Below, one piece after another: positions 39,640-51,596 of a stretch of DNA of 64,000 bases. The number at the start of each line of letters is the position of its first letter. The first letter of the stretch is position 1. This DNA is from Notospermus geniculatus (Eukaryota > Nemertea > Pilidiophora > Heteronemertea > Lineidae), in contig NMRB01000678.1 of the NCBI GenBank assembly GCA_002633025.1, positions 76,012-140,011 of the forward strand, read 5' to 3'. A program made the translations under genes and the position numbers. The notes beneath the pieces were generated by a model, which was not told where the DNA came from, did no database searches, and saw only the letters and a list, made by a program, of their open reading frames with translations.

Positions 39640-40170
39640 ATCTTGTGACAGAACCCCTATTGGTCCTTGACTGGCTTGAATTTTCATCTGTTGACAGAAC
39701 CCTTATTGGTCATCGACTGCCTTCAATCTGTTAACAGAACCCTTAGGCCCAGTTTACATAGAGGTATATGGACATGCTGACGAACGAAGATTTCATGGTC
39801 ATAAATCCTTCGACCATTGTTCGCCAGCATGTCCTCATACCGTTTACTGTAGCCCTCTATGTAAACCCGGCCTTATGGTCATTGACTGACTTCATCTATT
39901 GACAGAACCCTTATTGGTCTTGCCTGGCTTCATCTATAAAAAGAACCCTTATCAGTCTGACTGGCTTCAGCTTCAACCTAATCTACGGGTTGGTCTCCCA
40001 TGGTTTCCCGGGCATGGTTTCAACAGCAAGAACCTGTATTGGTCAGGAATTTACAATCTCAATCATTGAATCTATGGGTAGGCCACCCATGGTTTTAGTT
40101 GCAAGCAGAACCCCTATTGGGCATCGACTGACAAGCTGCAGCCGTAACTAGGGGTGTAACCTCTGGCTTT
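39640..40170. repeat. Degenerate tandem repeat, GACAGAACCCTTATTGGTC unit
   Basis: GACAGAACCCCTATTGGTCC, GACAGAACCCTTATTGGTCA, AACAGAACCCTTAGGCCC, GACAGAACCCTTATTGGTCT, AAAGAACCCTTATCAGTCTG and AGCAGAACCCCTATTGGGCA recur every 50-60 bp, each followed by a GACTGGCTTCA-like stretch. The array is interrupted at 39729-39882 by a hairpin (CCCAGTTTACATAGAGGTAT / CCTCTATGTAAACCCGGCC). Confidence 0.75.
39729..39882. mobile_element. Hairpin MITE inserted in the AGAACCCTT array
   Basis: GGCCCAGTTTACATAGAGG at the left returns as CCTCTATGTAAACCCGGCC at the right, with GACATGCTG / CAGCATGTC inner arms. Its ends interrupt one AGAACCCTTA unit. Confidence 0.75.
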
Positions 40171-41477
40171 AACAGAAGGGAGAGACCTTTTGGTAATTGA
40201 CATCAGTCAGAGAGCATTGTGAAAAGAAACATCAGTATGAGATATAGTTTTTATTTCCTGACGTGTTTGTACATACAAATTACAGCAAATGCCTATCTAT
40301 AAGAATATACTAGTACTTCGTCATATCACAAATAGTTCACTGCATCCGATTAATTAACTAATTAATTACCAAAGTGGCGACTTGACTGGGAATGAACCCC
40401 ATGGCCTCTCGGACACAAGTCCTATACTCAACCACTGTCCCTAATATTTTGGAAGTCAATGTTGATCACATTTCAAAAGAGATTAACAAAACCCACGTTC
40501 TGCTCCTTGAGAAAAAACCCTTATAAATGGAAGCATTGGAATATGGAAGAATAATTCACACACATTTCACTACAAATTGTTTGGACGGAGCGCATACAAC
40601 GATGATGTCATGATGCCACCACATCATGACTTCAAAGTCAATCAAAACACTACATTGTTTTGAAGCAGCACATACAGTGTGCTACATCATTGAATATGTC
40701 CCTATGACGTCATGATATCACAACGCAATGAAATCAAAGGCATGACAACTAGCTTTGTCAGACTGGGTGGTCCACTGGACGGTTTTTCATTCACCTTCAC
40801 TATACAGGAAGAGTAGACACACCAACCTTGCCTTGTATATCATTAAATTCGATAGAATATTGAGAAATACTGCTTCAATATGGAACACTATTGGCAATGA
40901 TTAATATGTGACTATGGGTGGCTACAGCTAAATTATTCTACTCAAAAAGGACGGATATAAATAAATCAGATATAAAAATAATCTCTCTGAGTGGGACAAT
41001 GAAATAAATGTCCTATATCCCTATCTATTTGCTAGAGTGTCTGCGATGACCCTACATGTGAGCAGATCTCTCAAACGAGGGGGCAAGACCGATTAGAAGT
41101 AAGGGGTTAATGACCGATAAATAACTAGAACTGTGAAATTTGCTTTCAGCAAATTTGATGGTCCCTACATCAGAAAATGGAAATTGAATGAAGAAAGGGC
41201 AAGGAGGGGTATGATTCTGTGGCACAGCAGTCAGGTTCTTGGGGTTCCATCCTCCTGGAATGTCTTCCCGTGAAGGACACATGCAGGGTAGGCAATGGAG
41301 GGCAGACAAATGACTACACACACGTATTCCTTACCCATTGACAAATACGAGGAGTGCATGCATTCAACAGCATCTGGTCCGTTCAGCTGCTTAGGGGTGG
41401 CCGTGTGGGTAGGTGGGGCTATCTACTGCAGGGCCCAGCACCTCCCTTCTCCAAGGATGGTCTTTTCCGGAGGGAAC

Positions 41478-41790
41478 GGGAAGAGGGGAGGGGAGGGCAG
41501 GGGAGGTGATGTGAGGGAGGGGGTGCAGGATGGGGAAGGGAAGGGAGTGCAGGATGGGGGAGGTGAGGTGAGGGGGTGCAGGATGGGGAAGGGAAGGGGG
41601 TGCAGGATTGGGAAGGGAAGGCGGTGCAGGATGGGGGAGGTGAGGTGAGGGGGTGCAGGATGAGGAAGGGGAGGAGAGGGGTGCAGGACGGGGGAGGAGA
41701 GGTGAGGGGGTGCAGGATGAGGAAGGGGGAGAGGGGTGCAAGAGGGGGGAGAGGGATGCAGGACAGGGAAGGCGTGGAGGATGGGGGAGG
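41478..41790. repeat. G-rich minisatellite, GGGGTGCAGGATGGGGAAGG unit
   Basis: GGGGGTGCAGGATGGGGAAG and GTGCAGGATGGGGGAGGTGA units of about 25-35 bp repeat around ten times; G-runs of three or more occur every few bases on the plus strand. Open frames on either strand come from the repeat, not from coding. Confidence 0.9.
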
Positions 41791-42729
41791 GGCAGAGGCC
41801 TGCCTTAGAGACCAGAGGAAGGGCAAAGTGGTGGACACAGAGACGGTTCCATCATTACTGTCTGAACCAAACGAAAAAAAAACAAAAACAAAAGCAATGA
41901 CATGAATGATGAAGTTCATCACTTCACAACAAAAATATCCAAAACACTCATAACATCATTTTATGGAAAGTATCTAACCTTTCAGACCTGGATACAACTA
42001 CCGACTATTGGATGGTACTGCTTGTTTTTAAGGTCATCTAATAATTTATGTACAATTGTCTCCCAATTGAGTGTGGAAAAAGATAGATAGAAATAAATAA
42101 AAATTTCCTACCTACCCAGTGATATCAAGATGGTCCCTACATTGATATGTAGGGACCATAACTAGTTGCAAGTGACATTTCAATATCAGGTGGCCAAGTG
42201 CCGTTATTTGCAACTGAGGGCTGCAACTATTGCGTGTCTCAAGTGCCTATCTGGGTGACTAACATTTGTGACACCTAAAATCCCCCCAAATTAGAATATC
42301 CAGGACAACAGGACAAAACAGAGAGAAAAGTTGGACAAAACATAACAGAATCACACAAACTTCATTTACCGATACCTCACTCAGAACAAGTTGCTAATAG
42401 TACATGTAGTTGAAAAATATATCACTATAAAATGGCACTTAAGGAAAATATTACACAATTATCCTAGAAACCTCAAATCCAATGGAATAATCTTCAAAAT
42501 CTGCAATTAAGTCCAGAGTTAAGTTAGTTTTCGCAAAAGCCTGGTTAGCCTACAACAATGTTTAGCGATGATTTTTTCAGACTGTACAGTCTGTTATAGT
42601 CTACTCCAACAATATGTGAATCTTCGCTGAACATTGTTTAGGCCTACATGTAACCAGGCCATTGTGAAAGCTAATGACCCACACAAAAAATGGAAGTTAG
42701 ACCCTCCTCTCCAACTTGTTATGTCAACT

Positions 42730-42875
42730 GTAGATCATCAGCCTGTCCAAGTGATATAGGTACATTTTAGTGATTTAAGCCTGTCCAAGTGATATAGGTA
42801 CATTTCAGTGATCAAGTGAATGGGATATAATCCTGTTTCGACAAGTAATGCGGTCTACTGTAGATCGTCAGCCTG
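42730..42875. repeat. Short direct repeats around the stop of the 933-residue gene
   Basis: GCCTGTCCAAGTGATATAGG TACATTT occurs twice 44 bp apart (42743 and 42780), and TGTAGATC-A/G-TCAGCCTGTCC occurs at 42728 and again at 42857, the second lying in the last codons of the gene. A local duplication has therefore copied the end of the coding region into the 3'UTR. Confidence 0.65.
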
Positions 42876-45800
42876 TCCTGTATTGAGTGGCTGCTCTTGA
42901 TAGACTGCTGGGGCAAAGTCATCTGGGAGGTGGATCGAGGCGTCAGGGGTCGGTTGCATCACTGGTTCCACCTGTCCATAAAGCCACATGTGGATGTTGG
43001 CCGGGGCTCTGAAAATAGGCACAAAGTGATAAGATTTCAATGGCTTATTGGCTTGTTTCTTCAATGATCATGAAAAACTTTTGAGACGGATAGGCACTTC
43101 CGCTTAAATACATTGGAACCTCCCCCAATGGACATCCCTCTCAGGAGCAGGACGTCTCCACTCTGAGGACAACTGGGCTGTCACAGAGAGTCACCCCTCT
43201 CTATCTAATCATGGAAATCATTAACCCACCACCCTATCCAAGAGTTGGGTGCATTCATAAAAATAATATGATAAAATGTGCTTGTGACATTTTGACACAA
43301 AATATCTCCTGACAACTAGATCACGGAAAGTACCATCCAATACAGAATGCTCCATAACTGGGACAGGTTTACATGGTAACGAAATCGGAGAGCACACTTG
43401 TGCAATAAATGAGAGAAAAATCAACCATCACCACTAGTAAACGAGGTGACACCAATTACAGTGCATTCAGAATAAGCTGTCACTAACCAGAATAATATTA
43501 AATGGCTGCCAATAAGTCACATAGTTCAATATCTGACTAGCTGTCAGGGCCCTGTGTCATAAAGTGACTTTAAGCTAATGGTACCATTAACTCAATCCAT
43601 TTTCCATTTGGTTAAAGGTACCATTAGCTTAAAGTCACTTGATGAAACAGGCCCCAGTGTGGCAAAGTGGAAACACTGATGCCTGTCACATCACACCTGA
43701 TCTGGTAGCATTATGAAAGTCTCCATATGTGTGACAACTAATTCTGAACACACTGTAGTCTCCAACACCAAAATACTTTACCAGTTACACTGATGAGCTA
43801 AATAAAACAGCATCGACATTAGGGTTAGGACAAAAGAAGGAATTGGAATTGGTAGTTAGAATAGATTAAAACACAATATTTTGGGAACTTTTTGTGAGGT
43901 GTTACAAAAGCAGGTCTTTTGTGTTAAACTTTGCTACGGTTATTGATAATGAAATTCGACAAAGAAATTCAGGGGTCGTTTAACTTACGCCTCATCAGGG
44001 AGTCCTCCGACCTCATGAGAATCCAGCTCTCCGAGATCTTCATCCAGATCCTGACAAAGTTCATCCAACAGGACATCGAGGGCCTGGAAGACAAGAATGG
44101 ATTGGTGTTAGGCAGAGCAAAATAGGATTGGAAAGTTTACAGACATTCAGAATTGAGCTTTGAGATTCATGAAGGAAGCAACTTGGTGAACTAGAAATCA
44201 GGGCAACAACTTGGGTAATACAGGACCGAGGTGGCATGGCGCAGTGGTAAGAGCATCAGACTCCTCACCGAGAAGCCATGGGTTCAATATACCCAGTCAA
44301 GTGCTCAACTGATTTGAAAAGATCAAATGAGAGCTGAATGAGAAACTCGTCAGGTATTCCCCAGAAAGGTTTCTGGAGAACTGGGGTAGCCGCATAGAAA
44401 CTCTGCTACCGCTAGTGCTGTACATTTTTTCATGCATTTTAACACCGATAGGCTGTCGAAGCACTAGCGGAGTTTCTATGCGGCTACTCCTGGAGTAATG
44501 TGAAGTGCTTGGAGACTGAATAAAAGCCTAACATTATTGATACATACCACGTCTGTCACCATTTTCTCGTGGACCTTCCTGAGGGGACGATTCACGACGG
44601 TCTCCTTCCTTTTGTCCTGTACGTCCAGGTACTCATGCAGCAGGATATCTGTGACCATACCTGGAAAAATCATTTGATGATAATAATTTATAGTTTATGA
44701 TGTAAAATCCACCAAAGGCGCACAGTTCGTTGGCAACAGTTCTTTTTATGGGAACCATATTGTTTTATTCATATAGTTTTGGATGCAAATGAGACAGGAT
44801 ATTTAACTGAGAAGCTGACATACTGTTGAAGACTTTGTCGACATATTCGGACTCAGTCCATATCTTCGCCTGGTGAGCAATCCTCCTCAACACGTCGTTA
44901 AGAATGAGAGAATCCAGAAGCTTGTCTCGACCGAGGCGATCAATCTGAAAAAAACAATATACACCAGTCAAAGAGAGTCAAACTCATGTTGTCTCTACAT
45001 GCTGTTGGGTGCAAGATCTCGCGGCTTTGAATCCTACAATATACATGTACTTACATCTTTGACAGTTTTCCTCCTGAGTTTTGTGTCGTACTCCGTGAGG
45101 ACTTCACGGGCAACCTGGGATGACTCTTCCTCAATCAACTCCTCAATCACCTCCTCGTTCATGAAATCTTCCAGGATCAGTTCCCTGAGGGCGTCATCCA
45201 GCTGAAAATGATGAGAAAATGTCCAAAAATCTGCCTAATTACCCATCATCAAGCTGAAAATCCAGCACTTCATTTTGTAAGGTCTTTATTTGTGAATATA
45301 ACCACCACTACATCTTCCAACATAATGAATCAACAATCGAGAACACGTACCACCGACGCAGCCTCCTCTCTTATGATCTCGTCCGTCATGTAGGTCAGGT
45401 AATCAAAGATGGACGAGTTCATGACATACAGGTCGGCCATTTCTAACACCGCCTCGCGTGCCGCCTCAGTGGCACCATCAAACACCACTTCGTAGAATAA
45501 ATCGTCGAGGAATTCCTCCAGCGGGTCTTTTTTCTGGTTGAATTGTTCCTCAAGATAGCTGAAATAAAAGGAAATAAAATCATTCATTTAAAAAAAAATA
45601 TTGAGTTGAGGAAACGTATGCTGTCAAGACTCGGAGAGTCGCCCTGTCTATCACATGAGTACTGGGTCTGACTGGGAATCGAACCAGGATCTAAGAGGTG
45701 GCAGGCATAGATGTTTCCACTGCACCAAAGGTGAGTCACTTGCATGATTCTACTTACCCTTCAGCGAATTCCCTCGCGACTTCACCCACAATGCCCCTGG

Positions 45801-48800
45801 CCATCCAAATGACTTGTGTGTCAATCATTTCATCAGCGACTTGCTTCGAAGCGTTGAACATGGGGTGCGAGGCAGGCTACGAAAAAACGAATACTTTTTT
45901 AACAAAGTGATGCGATACTTCTTTTGTGTTCTATCTTTGGAGGCAAATGTTTTAATCGCAATTTTTTTGCCTGAACTGCTGCCAAATTGAGAACAAGGGC
46001 AACCATGGGTATCAATTCTACAGTGAATCTGACCCAGGCTGGTCACAACAGTGGAACGATAAGGAATTTCGTTTAGCAGTAATATTTTACAAAGCTTTCA
46101 ATAACTAGGCCCAGGACATATAAAACAGATATACACACCAGGGTATGCATGTGTGAAATGGTGTCAATCAAGACGTCGGGAATTAACTCCTCGTCTAGGA
46201 AGTCGGCGATGAGAGCTTCGGTTATTGCGTCGGCAAAGTCGGGATAGTCAAGAAAATACTTTATGACTTCGAGGTCCTGAAAAATGCACACGAGTGAGTT
46301 ACAGAGGACAGGTTTAGTTATAGGAACTATGCCAGAATACCTGGTTTTGGGGGCGTTCCTATAGCTGAAACCACGTGCTTGGGTTCATGAACCTGACACC
46401 TCGTTGTTTATATTTAGTGGCTATAAATTACCCATCATCTCTTTTTGCGATGGCTTAACCTGTTTCTAATTATGATTTGTTTATGTTAGAGTTCACCATC
46501 AGTTCTGCAGAAACCAGCATGTAGGGCTATGCATTAGAGTACCACAAGTACAATACTGTACATGTCTAGTAAAAGTAATGATGTGGACAGTGGTGAATGT
46601 GTTCAGCAGGATCCTAGCATTTTAGTTTTTTGGAAGATTTTTCGCTTTGACTTTCTCTACATTTTATTGAGGCCAGCGATCAGTATAATGAGGTAAGAAT
46701 TCACATTACAGTTGTTTATATAGGTCTAGCACTCAAGGAAAATTCTTGGTTTGGGTTGTGTAGGGTGTGGTTATCTTGTCCTTTGTGAACCTAGGCTACA
46801 TCATAAACTGATGGACCATTTTGTTTTGTGTCCTTAAAAATCGACAAAGATCCACACCCTCCAAAATCCAATAAAGAAACAAAAGTCACCCGTATTGGTA
46901 TTGGTACTGGCATAGTTCGTATAACTAGGTTAAACCACAAAGTGCTTCGGAAAACGCACGCAAAAGTGGACAAGCCAGGATAAGGTTGAAATGCAATATT
47001 GTTCAAACTTGAGGAATTCGGTGAAATTTGTCAAGAGAATTTCATTTTATTCTCAAAAGTAAATTAATGATTTAATCTTACCCTGGGTAACTTGCCAACA
47101 GGAGACTGAAAGTTAAAAAAGGGCAAATCAGAATAAACTTCAACATATGCTAACTAGATAAAATATTCCAGGTGTGGATGTGAACGATTTCTACAATAGA
47201 CCACCAAACCCTAGAAACCCCTACTATGTACTTACAGAATAATCAGGGATGCCAGCTCCAAACTGAAACATAAAACAATGGTTTTATTGACTTTGTAAAG
47301 GGCGAGGTCACAGCCAGTGTTACCTGATTCTGGCACCTAAATGCAACACCCAACACCGCACCAGCTCTAATCAGCCAACAGAATCAAAGTGTGATACCGA
47401 AATGGAAAAGTTTTGTAGCGGATTGTGACAAAAGCGATTACTTCCAGAGCCCAGAGGACCTCAGCACAGTGACTTCTACTAACCTTGTATCGCCGCAGCA
47501 CAGAATTCGTCCTGTCATCAAACACATTGCTCCCATCCTGAAGATACCGTGGCCTCGTCTGTGTGTAATGATAATAGAATCTCGGAGCTCTTGATGGACC
47601 AAGCGTTCGTGAGCTACTCGGGTCGTTACTGGCGTACACGTTTGGCACAGGAATTGTGATCTCCTCGTAACTGACTGGACTATCGAGACTATCGGGTGGC
47701 GGATCTCTGGGGTCATTTTTATAACTAGCCGGTGGGGAATAATATGCCCCTGTTATTGATTTCACAGAACCTGGTGATTGTTTACTATACAGAGACACGA
47801 CACTGTTCGATTTTGCCGACCCCTCGTACGAGTCACCTTGATGGGAGGACGAATCCTCTCGAAGACGTTGAGCGACTTCTGGTGGGAGGGGATCATCAGA
47901 CACCATTTCTATCCCACCATGTCGTGCTTTTAATCTGGAATACAGATCTGACTGGCTGTCGGAGCTACCATCATCAGCAACGAAGTCTATTCCTTCGCGA
48001 TGTCTCCGTCTTTCCGCTTCCTCCCGTGCCAATTTCTCCCGGTAGGCCCGGTCACGTTCTAGTGCCGCTTTCCTTTCCTGATAAGACCGATCTTTTGCCT
48101 CTTGTTCCCGCCTCCGTCGTTCCTCTTCCTCGAGCTGCTTTTGCCTCAGAAACTCTTCATATTCCCGACGTTCCCGTTCCCAGCGTTCCCGATCATTCCG
48201 CCGTCGTTCACGCTCGCTTTCCGTTGTCATGGTCGTGTCGCCGCGCCGGACGTCGAAAGTCCCCACAGAACGATCCATCCTCTCAAGGTACGGGTTCATC
48301 GGGTCAATACCAACGTCAAATAACTTCCCAGCCTCGGGGTCATACCACTGCGTAGCCTGATCATCTACGGTGTGTGTCGCTTGGTTCATTGTGTATGGTT
48401 TAGGTGGTTCATGGATGACGATTTTCTTCTTGTGTTTATGGCGCCGCCGCGGCCGATGGTAGTACATAGGCGGTGGAGCGAAAACAGGCTGAGGTTGGAT
48501 GTAGATGGGGTATGGGTAGGGCCCCATAAATCCATCATCCTCATAAGAGGAATCGTCGCTTTCTGTCTCACCCCAGCTATCGTCGTTACTGTTCCCTGGA
48601 TGTCTGCAATGATACAATGAGGATTTTCAGTACTAAGATCACAAGATCTACAAAATTTGCAAAATTGATATTTTGACCTATTAGTGACATTTTCATCTTC
48701 TAACGCTTGGGTCAACGGCACAAACAACTGTGCATAGTTTTCTATGGTTGAGTTTCCCATAGACAGCCAACTTCCGTAGAGGGCTCCCTAATTCCTTATT

Positions 48801-50335
48801 GAACTTACTGGTAGAATGCTCTCCTCGGGGGGACTGGTGGCACAACATTGTACTTAGATCTTCGTAGTGTGTCCTTGCCTTTGCTTGGCTTGGCTTTCAT
48901 CCTAAGAGCAGAAAATATTCATCAATTCTGGTCATTTTGGGAAGTGGCCTCATCTATTCATTGCTGGTGCAGGGCTCGAAAATAAGGTTTTTCACCCAGA
49001 AGCTAAAAACAGCTCCAGGGGTGTTTTCACACTGGAGCACTAAGCAATTTTTCTGAAGCTGTTTGATTCAAAGTGTGTACATCATGCCAGTTATGCCCGG
49101 CACTGTTTTTAGCTCCACACATTGCAGTTGTCTGGAGCAGAAGGCCATTTCCTAGAAGCTACTGCTCCAGGGCTTCCGACTATTTTCGAGCTCTGTGGTG
49201 GAAGTACGCAGACTCAGTTCAACTGAATATGGTATAAAACATCCTATGCTTTAATCATTGAACTACTGTGGAAATCATAGAAGTTTACATCAAAACTTTT
49301 CTGTTTGCAATAAATATTGTCACCATACTTCTCTAGTTGCCATACCTTGGCAGTTGAGAAGGTGGCGTTGCATTCCTAGGGGCAGGCGACCCATGTTGGC
49401 TTCCCTTGCTGCTGGGTGGTGTCCCCTTCCTTGGCTCAGGAACTGGTTGCGTTGCTTTCCCCTTAAAGGCATCTGGTCGTCCAATCAAGACTTTGTGTGG
49501 TACACCGTCTTTAACAATGGTGGGGTTACGTGACGGCACCCCATTATAACTGACTTGGCTGGAAGATCGTTCAGGGGTTGACCTGTTCAAATGAAGANGG
49601 ATAGAATAGTTTACACACCTATTGGGGACAGAAGTCCTCCTGACAATTTGCTTGGCCTCCCTCTCCCTATCGGCTTTTGATAAAGAGTTGGATCGCCCAC
49701 CACTAGCTCGGCTGTTTGTCTTATTTAGTGAATTTTTCTTTAAAAGATCCTTCCTGATTCTGTTAAGTCTGCAAAATGTATGGTAAAGAAATTTCAAATG
49801 TAAGTGAAGTGCAACAGTGACAACGTCAGCGCCGCCGGAGTAGGCCTACCGGTATGCATCGATATCCGGTATGGGCAGTGCCTCCGGTAGGTCTACCAGT
49901 AGGCCTACTGGCGTACCGGCAAACATCACCAAGAGTACCAGTAGCTAGGCTAGGCCTACACAGGCCTGGCTGTGTGACTCGACTGTGTGGGGAGGGGCCG
50001 GGGGACTGTGCCTACCTCTAGGCCTACCTAGGGCCTACCTATACTTACTTACTAGGCCTAGGCCTACTTAGTCCTAGTCCTAGGCCATAGGCAGTAAAGT
50101 TAGTTCTTGAATTTTGCGAAAGAGCCATTTTATTCAACATTGTACACACTCCCTGTACCTGTACAGTACAGTCAGTGTACATGCCTAATGTCAATGTACA
50201 CAAACTGCACACAGATCATGTCACAGTCAGGAGGAGGAGTTCTTCACACTTCATTCTCATTCTGTAAACACTCGCTTACCCATCTCTCTGGTGGTCCCAG
50301 AACTTCTCTTCTGGGGTCATTGCTTTTGACATCAT
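42855..50335 (-). CDS. Unrecognised 933-residue acidic helical protein, 15 exons
   Basis: Exons: 50335-50280, 49768-49619, 49582-49346, 48901-48809, 48603-47484, 47262-47236, 47105-47082, 46276-46139, 45876-45758, 45558-45351, 45201-45055, 44944-44824, 44660-44548, 44083-43989, 43008-42855 (stop TAG 42855-42857). All have GT/AG borders and sum to 2802 nt, closing in frame. N-terminus MMSKAMTPEEKFWDHQRDGL just after an in-frame stop, then a Ser/Arg-rich basic part. The large exon begins with Asp/Glu/Ser then a Pro/Tyr stretch (YPYPIYIQPQP), a basic HRPRRRHKHKKK, then about 90 residues of Arg/Glu single-helix or coiled coil (ERRRNDRERWERERREYEEF). The following exons each code an acidic amphipathic segment (FADAITEALIADFLDEELIP, PLEEFLDDLFYEVVFDGATE, LRELILEDFMNEEVIEELIE). 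Two microexons (27 and 24 nt) lie between. I do not recognise a family; a scaffold or cytoskeletal role is only a guess. Confidence 0.8.
43548..43656. mobile_element. Hairpin MITE, GGGCCCTGTGTCATAAAG ends
   Basis: GGGCCCTGTGTCATAAAGTG then ACTTTAAGCTAATGGTACC at the left; GGTACCATTAGCTTAAAGTC then ACTTGATGAAACAGGCCCC at the right. It belongs structurally to the GGGCC-x-TCATAAA hairpins also at 14475, 23567 and 62757. Confidence 0.8.
44225..44420 (+). mobile_element. tRNA-derived SINE head (second type)
   Basis: GGTGGCATGGCGCAGTGGTA AGAGC is a clear box A, and CCATGGGTTCAATATACCCA about 35 bp later is box B. The spacing fits a tRNA (an anticodon-arm-like CAGACTCCTCACCGAGA lies between), but the acceptor ends do not pair, and the sequence runs on into TGCTCAACTGATTTGAAAAG, so it is a SINE, not a functional tRNA. 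It is in an intron of the 933-residue gene. Confidence 0.65.
44383..44490. mobile_element. Hairpin, GTAGCCGCATAGAAACTC ends
   Basis: GGGGTAGCCGCATAGAAACT then CTGCTACCGCTAGTGCT at the left; AGCACTAGCGGAGTTTCTAT then GCGGCTACTCC at the right. A MITE directly behind or inside the SINE at 44225. Confidence 0.75.
45630..45735 (-). mobile_element. SINE family S1, minus orientation
   Basis: On the plus strand ACTCGGAGAGTCGCCCTGTC, GGGAATCGAACCAGGATCTA AGAGG and GTTTCCACTGCACCA read as the complement of the box B and box A of the copy at 31172. It lies in the intron between exons 45876-45758 and 45558-45351. Confidence 0.7.
49845..50100. repeat. AGGCCTA-rich block in intron 1 of the 933-residue gene
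   Basis: TAGGCCTAC, ACCGGTA and CTAGGCCTAGGC words make up most of this stretch. It is a low-complexity zone like that near the BRCC36 start. Confidence 0.6.
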
Positions 50336-50570
50336 CTAGCCTGAGCAACCAACCATACCCCATTCTTTAAAACTAAACATTGGAGTAAATTTTGGGCAAT
50401 TTATTGGGGTTGTTAGTGGGTATCCAAAGTCAACAACTCCATTTTGACAGCTCCGGATTTTTTTGTTTTTGATGTCGTCAGGTGAAATCGGAGAGCGGAC
50501 CCTTATCCACCTCCGCCGCTTTGTCCTTCCACAAAGCGCTCTCTTACGGTGAAGAAAGGAACTGAAAATA
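50336..50570. promoter_or_regulatory. Putative bidirectional promoter
   Basis: The start of the 933-residue gene (minus, ATG 50335) and a plausible plus-strand first exon (ATG 50571) are only 235 bp apart, head to head. The interval is moderately GC-rich (CCACCTCCGCCGCTTTGTCC) without a clear TATA box. Shared control is inferred from the layout only. Confidence 0.4.
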
Positions 50571-50655
50571 ATGGCAGCCCCGAAGATGAATGGGGCAGAA
50601 TTTCCTCTTTCTAATGAAAAAGATCACCAAAATTCAACTTCTAAGAAAAAATCAA
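50571..50655 (+). CDS. Candidate first coding exon of a plus-strand gene
   Basis: ATG in the context AATAATGGCAG opens MAAPKMNGAEFPLSNEKDHQ then NSTSKKKS; a GTAAAG donor follows at 50656. Lys/Ser/Asn-rich, no family recognised. No continuing exon could be identified in the AGGCCTA-rich stretch to the right, so this could also be a non-coding transcript start. Confidence 0.35.
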
Positions 50656-50799
50656 GTAAAGGGAGTTTAAAATTAGTTTATATACAATGTTGTGAGTATC
50701 GTGGTTTTGGTGTTTTCATTTCCCACAGGGCCTAGAACAGCAACAGGAGGTTACTCTGGACAGTTCTTCCAGATTTTTGTTTGTTTCGTGTGGCAATGT

Positions 50800-51260
50800 C
50801 AAAATGGGCCTAGGCCTAGGCCTACTGGCCACTGCACTGCATGCATCAGCAATCAGGCATACAATATAGGCCAAGGCCTATGTCATGCCAACAAAGTCCT
50901 AACCCCTACCATGTCCATGCCTACTAGGCCCAGGCCTAGGCCTCCGCCTACATCCATGACATCAATAGGCTAATAAGAGTAGGGCCTGCCTAGGCTAGGC
51001 CTCGGCTAGACTGACATGATTCATTGATTACACCTACCGCCGCGGTACATAGGCCTAGCTACCGGTGTTGTTTCAAAATCATGACTGCAGGGTCAGCATG
51101 GTAGGCCTAGGCAGTGTGTGTAGGGCGTAGGCCTACGCCCCTGACATAGGCCAAGGCCTAGGCCTACCTAACCTACCTGGGGGAAGGGCCAATCTCGGCC
51201 TAGGCTAGCTACTCCTCATGTCCTGGGTGTGGTGCAGGCCTATTAGCCCAGGCCAACTTG
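50800..51260. repeat. AGGCCTA-rich block
   Basis: GGCCTAGGCCTACTGGCC, AGGCCCAGGCCTAGGCCTCC and CATAGGCCAAGGCCTAGGCC and variants fill this stretch, between two candidate plus-strand first exons. Confidence 0.65.
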
Positions 51261-51534
51261 AAGGCGAAGCCCCTCTGAGCATGGAAGTATTATACAGAAG
51301 GAATCACAACAGGAGGTACTTCAAAGCTACCATCAGCCGTTCCGATGTTTGCACAGCACTAATTACCCCGACCCACTGACGCCGGTGTTTATCCCCAGAA
51401 CAATACCGTGTCATGGGCGATTGCCTCGCAGTCACGTGTTGAGCCTTCCGGAACTTCCCGAACGGCTCCGAAGCTGCATAATTAACATATCGTTTCCAGC
51501 AAATCGCTTAGCAACCCAACACAGTTTAAACAAG

Positions 51535-51596
51535 ATGGCGGCGCTGGACCTTGATAGACCGTCTATACCTGACGTCGGAGAGATTTTTTGCGGAAG
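51535..51596 (+). CDS. Candidate first exon MAALDLDRPSIPDVGEIFCG
   Basis: ATG in a good context (CAAGATGGCGGCG) opens MAALDLDRPSIPDVGEIFCG to a GTGATG donor; 62 nt. If spliced to the acceptor at 54159-54160 it would continue in frame as RTSFLGKARQGEAGMALTGR and stop before the zinc-finger ATG (54272), giving a 48-codon upstream frame on the same transcript. So it may be a first exon of the zinc-finger gene carrying an upstream ORF, or the start of another gene. Confidence 0.4.

Larger units (their letters stand above)
38925..42854. other. Intergenic stretch dominated by repeats
   Basis: Besides the listed elements, 40380-40445 holds an inverted tRNA-like head (GGGAATGAACCCCATGGCC, box B complement). 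The part up to 42854 includes the 3'UTR of the minus gene ending at 42855. No further exon was supported. Confidence 0.5.

Noticed and set aside
41295-41922. Gly/Arg-rich plus frames and Pro/Ser-rich minus frames at 41.3-41.9 kb
   Set aside because: Frames on both strands are produced by the G-rich minisatellite; no splice sites or start context.
44232-44300. A tRNA gene at 44232-44300
   Set aside because: Boxes A and B are good, but the acceptor stem ends do not pair and the sequence continues into a SINE body.
47732-48355. 207-codon plus frame at 47.7-48.4 kb
   Set aside because: Antisense of the large exon of the 933-residue gene, which closes in phase with 14 other exons.
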